DNA of 64,000 nt. Source: Halobacillus mangrovi. GTDB lineage: Bacteria > Bacillota > Bacilli > Bacillales > Halobacillaceae. The DNA lies in NCBI RefSeq assembly GCF_002097535.1, contig NZ_CP020772.1:992001-1056000 (forward strand). The letters run 5' to 3'. Below are positions 62,398-64,000 of the stretch, in pieces. Made by a program: the position numbers and the translations under genes. The notes beneath the pieces are model-generated. The model was not told where the DNA came from, made no database searches, and saw nothing but the letters and a program-made list of their open reading frames with translations. Every line of letters starts with the position of its first letter. Within the stretch, counting starts at the first letter, position 1.

Positions 62398-63743
62398 TGT
62401 TAAGGGTTGATGATAGTATAAATAAAAGAAGAGTAAAAATATCATATATTTTACTAAATTTTATTGATTTTTGTCTTTTTATCATTAGTATCCTAACAGT
62501 ACTTCTAATCACAAATAAAGAGAATAATTTACCGATAGTAGGAATTGTTATAATTGGATTTTCCTTGTATTTATGTTTTAAAGTAAGAAACAATCAAAAG
62601 CTTTTATTTCTTTTTGCAATTATTGGATTTATTAATATTTCAATAGGATTTAGTGATGGTATATTAAAAGGTATGCATGTAGCACCATGGCAAATTGAAC
62701 TGAGAGAGAGTGTGTACAACTTATACACAGCCAAAAGCATTATTTTGTTTAGCAGTATTGTTAATTTATTTTTAAGTTATAGTTGGATAAATGAAAAAGC
62801 TGTTAGTTTAAGTACTGCAGAAATTAATAGAAAAAATAATCCTATCATAGCGTACGTAGGATTACTTGTAATATATATCATTATTCTAGCGGGATATGAC
62901 GTCAATACATTAGCAGGAGATTCATATGTTAGTAATAGTAACCCTTTAATTGAGTACGCTATTGTAATTTTTGCAGTAATTTGGCTATATTCCAATAATA
63001 ATGTTATTGCTAATACTCTATTAAGATTTTATGCTTTTCTATATGTGCTATATTCATTGTCATTTGGGGATAGATCAGCAGCTTTTTTAATGATTCTTCT
63101 TTATTATCTTTTATACATTGGTAAGAAACAAAAGTTATCGATTAAAAAAATTGTCTTACTAGCATTGTTTGCTATTACTCTATCAAATTTAATAGCAGTT
63201 TATAGAGCAAATCCTTATTTAGATTTGTTTAGCCTTATCACAGATACTATACAAAGAGGAGTGTATTCTGATACTGTATCTTATAGTTATTATGCTTCAA
63301 TTACTATAACAGCTGCATATCATATTAGTGATACATTTTTACCTTTTGCAGAATATCTTAAAAGTTGGATTGTGGGAGGAAGTAATAGCGAATTTAGTAA
63401 TCTAGCTAATTATATAAAAGAAAATTACAATTTATTATATAATGTTGGGGGCGGATTATATACTTCCTATTTTTATTTTGGATTTGGATACCTTGGGGTG
63501 ATTTTTGGTAGTGTTTTGTTAGGGGGGGTTTTACGCATAGTATATTCCTATAACAATTATCTTACAATATTCTATCAAATCCTAATTCCAGTGCTATCTG
63601 TACGATGGTATTTATATGGTCCAACTTCACTATATCGTAGTATATTTATTGTAAGCACGGTTTTGTTATTAACTTGTTTTATATTTGATAGGATTGTAAG
63701 AAATAAAAATATCTCAAAGAAAAACCAAACTAAAATAATCTGA
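62397..63743 (+). CDS. Wzy-like capsule repeat-unit polymerase
   Basis: A 448-residue integral membrane protein with roughly 11-12 hydrophobic segments and a large loop near residues 295-345 (AEYLKSWIVGGSNSEFSNLANYI). This topology is that of O-antigen/capsule polymerases of the oligosaccharide repeat unit polymerase type. These share little sequence, so the call rests on topology and context. The GTG start overlaps the previous TAG, with GGTGG upstream. It is the most AT-rich gene so far, as usual for wzy. Confidence 0.8.
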   Translation: MLRVDDSINKRRVKISYILLNFIDFCLFIISILTVLLITNKENNLPIVGIVIIGFSLYLCFKVRNNQKLLFLFAIIGFINISIGFSDGILKGMHVAPWQIELRESVYNLYTAKSIILFSSIVNLFLSYSWINEKAVSLSTAEINRKNNPIIAYVGLLVIYIIILAGYDVNTLAGDSYVSNSNPLIEYAIVIFAVIWLYSNNNVIANTLLRFYAFLYVLYSLSFGDRSAAFLMILLYYLLYIGKKQKLSIKKIVLLALFAITLSNLIAVYRANPYLDLFSLITDTIQRGVYSDTVSYSYYASITITAAYHISDTFLPFAEYLKSWIVGGSNSEFSNLANYIKENYNLLYNVGGGLYTSYFYFGFGYLGVIFGSVLLGGVLRIVYSYNNYLTIFYQILIPVLSVRWYLYGPTSLYRSIFIVSTVLLLTCFIFDRIVRNKNISKKNQTKII

Positions 63744-63785
63744 AGAATAGGCAAGATGTTATGCTTTAGAACGGAGTATTTTTTT

Positions 63786-64000
63786 ATGATAGATAGGTAT
63801 ATCAAAAATAGTCAACTCTCAGGAATTATATCACTAGGAATAGGGACAATTATAGCACAATTAATTAATTTAATTTCACAGCCGTTATTAACTAGGTTAG
63901 TAACACCTGAGGAATTAGGAACATATAATTTTATAATTTCCATGGCAAATTTGATAATACCAATTGCTTCTTTAAAATTAATAATGCTAATTGTTATTGA
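63786..64000 (+). CDS. Wzx-like flippase, N terminus only (cut by window end)
   Basis: An ATG at 63786 with ACGGAG upstream opens a frame that stays open to the window edge, 71 codons. The text NSQLSGIISLGIGTIIAQ...ISQPLLTRLVTPEELGTYNF is the classic N terminus of Wzx/RfbX flippases. It should move the lipid-linked capsule repeat unit outward for the polymerase next door. Confidence 0.85.
   Translation, partial: MIDRYIKNSQLSGIISLGIGTIIAQLINLISQPLLTRLVTPEELGTYNFIISMANLIIPIASLKLIMLIVI

Overview
The window looks like chromosome of a Gram-positive, spore-forming member of the Bacillaceae, probably a halophilic or halotolerant genus near Halobacillus or Pontibacillus. This rests on gene content: strong AGGAGG-type ribosome binding sites, frequent TTG/GTG starts, a spore-coat transglutaminase (tgl), a YjcZ-type mini-protein, TagG/TagH-like transporters, SLH-domain proteins with csaB, and a sonorensin/heterocycloanthracin-type peptide cluster. 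The genus is inference. No rRNA, tRNA, CRISPR array, intact transposase or phage structural gene was seen.

Layout. 1-4.7 kb: an O-antigen ligase/polymerase-like membrane protein (minus, cut by the window edge) divergent from a CapK-like adenylate-forming enzyme, a UDP-ManNAc dehydrogenase and a TagA-type transferase. 4.8-7.6 kb: small genes, a NUDIX hydrolase, and a two-gene signalling unit: an AimR-like TPR receptor followed by a 59-residue secreted pro-peptide ending in a Gly-rich tail. 8.1-14.3 kb (minus): a thiazole/oxazole-modified peptide cluster with Cys-rich precursor, ThiF-like maturation protein, YcaO cyclodehydratase and SagB dehydrogenase. 14.3-15.7 kb: small housekeeping or unknown genes. 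15.9-19.2 kb (minus): tagA, a flippase and csaB, which should build and pyruvylate the secondary cell wall polymer that SLH domains bind. 19.3-34.8 kb: five SLH-domain exoproteins (glucosaminidase, Vpr-like protease, amidase, subtilase, NlpC/P60), an SLH-less amidase, tgl, YjcZ-like and tiny proteins, and structured dispersed repeats.

35.4-45.6 kb is a plus-strand operon for an ABC-exported glycan: two GT4 enzymes, a methyltransferase fused to a long coiled coil (possible chain-length ruler), a two-part glycosyltransferase, a second UDP-ManNAc dehydrogenase, TagG and TagH. A TPR/InlB-repeat surface protein lies opposite at 45.7-47.6 kb. 47.9-64 kb is a Wzy-type capsule locus: Wzz-like modulator, tyrosine kinase and PHP phosphatase, then CapD-like dehydratase, GalU, a PIG-L deacetylase plus formyltransferase pair, initiating sugar transferase, a SDR reductase, GTs, CapE-CapF-CapG (UDP-L-FucNAc pathway), a Wzy-like polymerase and a cut Wzx flippase. 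The logic resembles Staphylococcus aureus cap5/cap8. From about 52.6 kb the DNA turns clearly AT-rich, as expected for an exchangeable serotype-like cassette.

The main points for follow-up are the HTH-less AimR-like/pro-peptide pair outside a visible prophage, the TOMM cluster lacking its own exporter, Spo0A-box-like sites fused to -10 elements upstream of surface genes, the methyltransferase-coiled-coil candidate ruler beside TagGH, and a promoter-hairpin-terminator unit upstream of the glycan operon. All calls come from reading the sequence; no database search was run.
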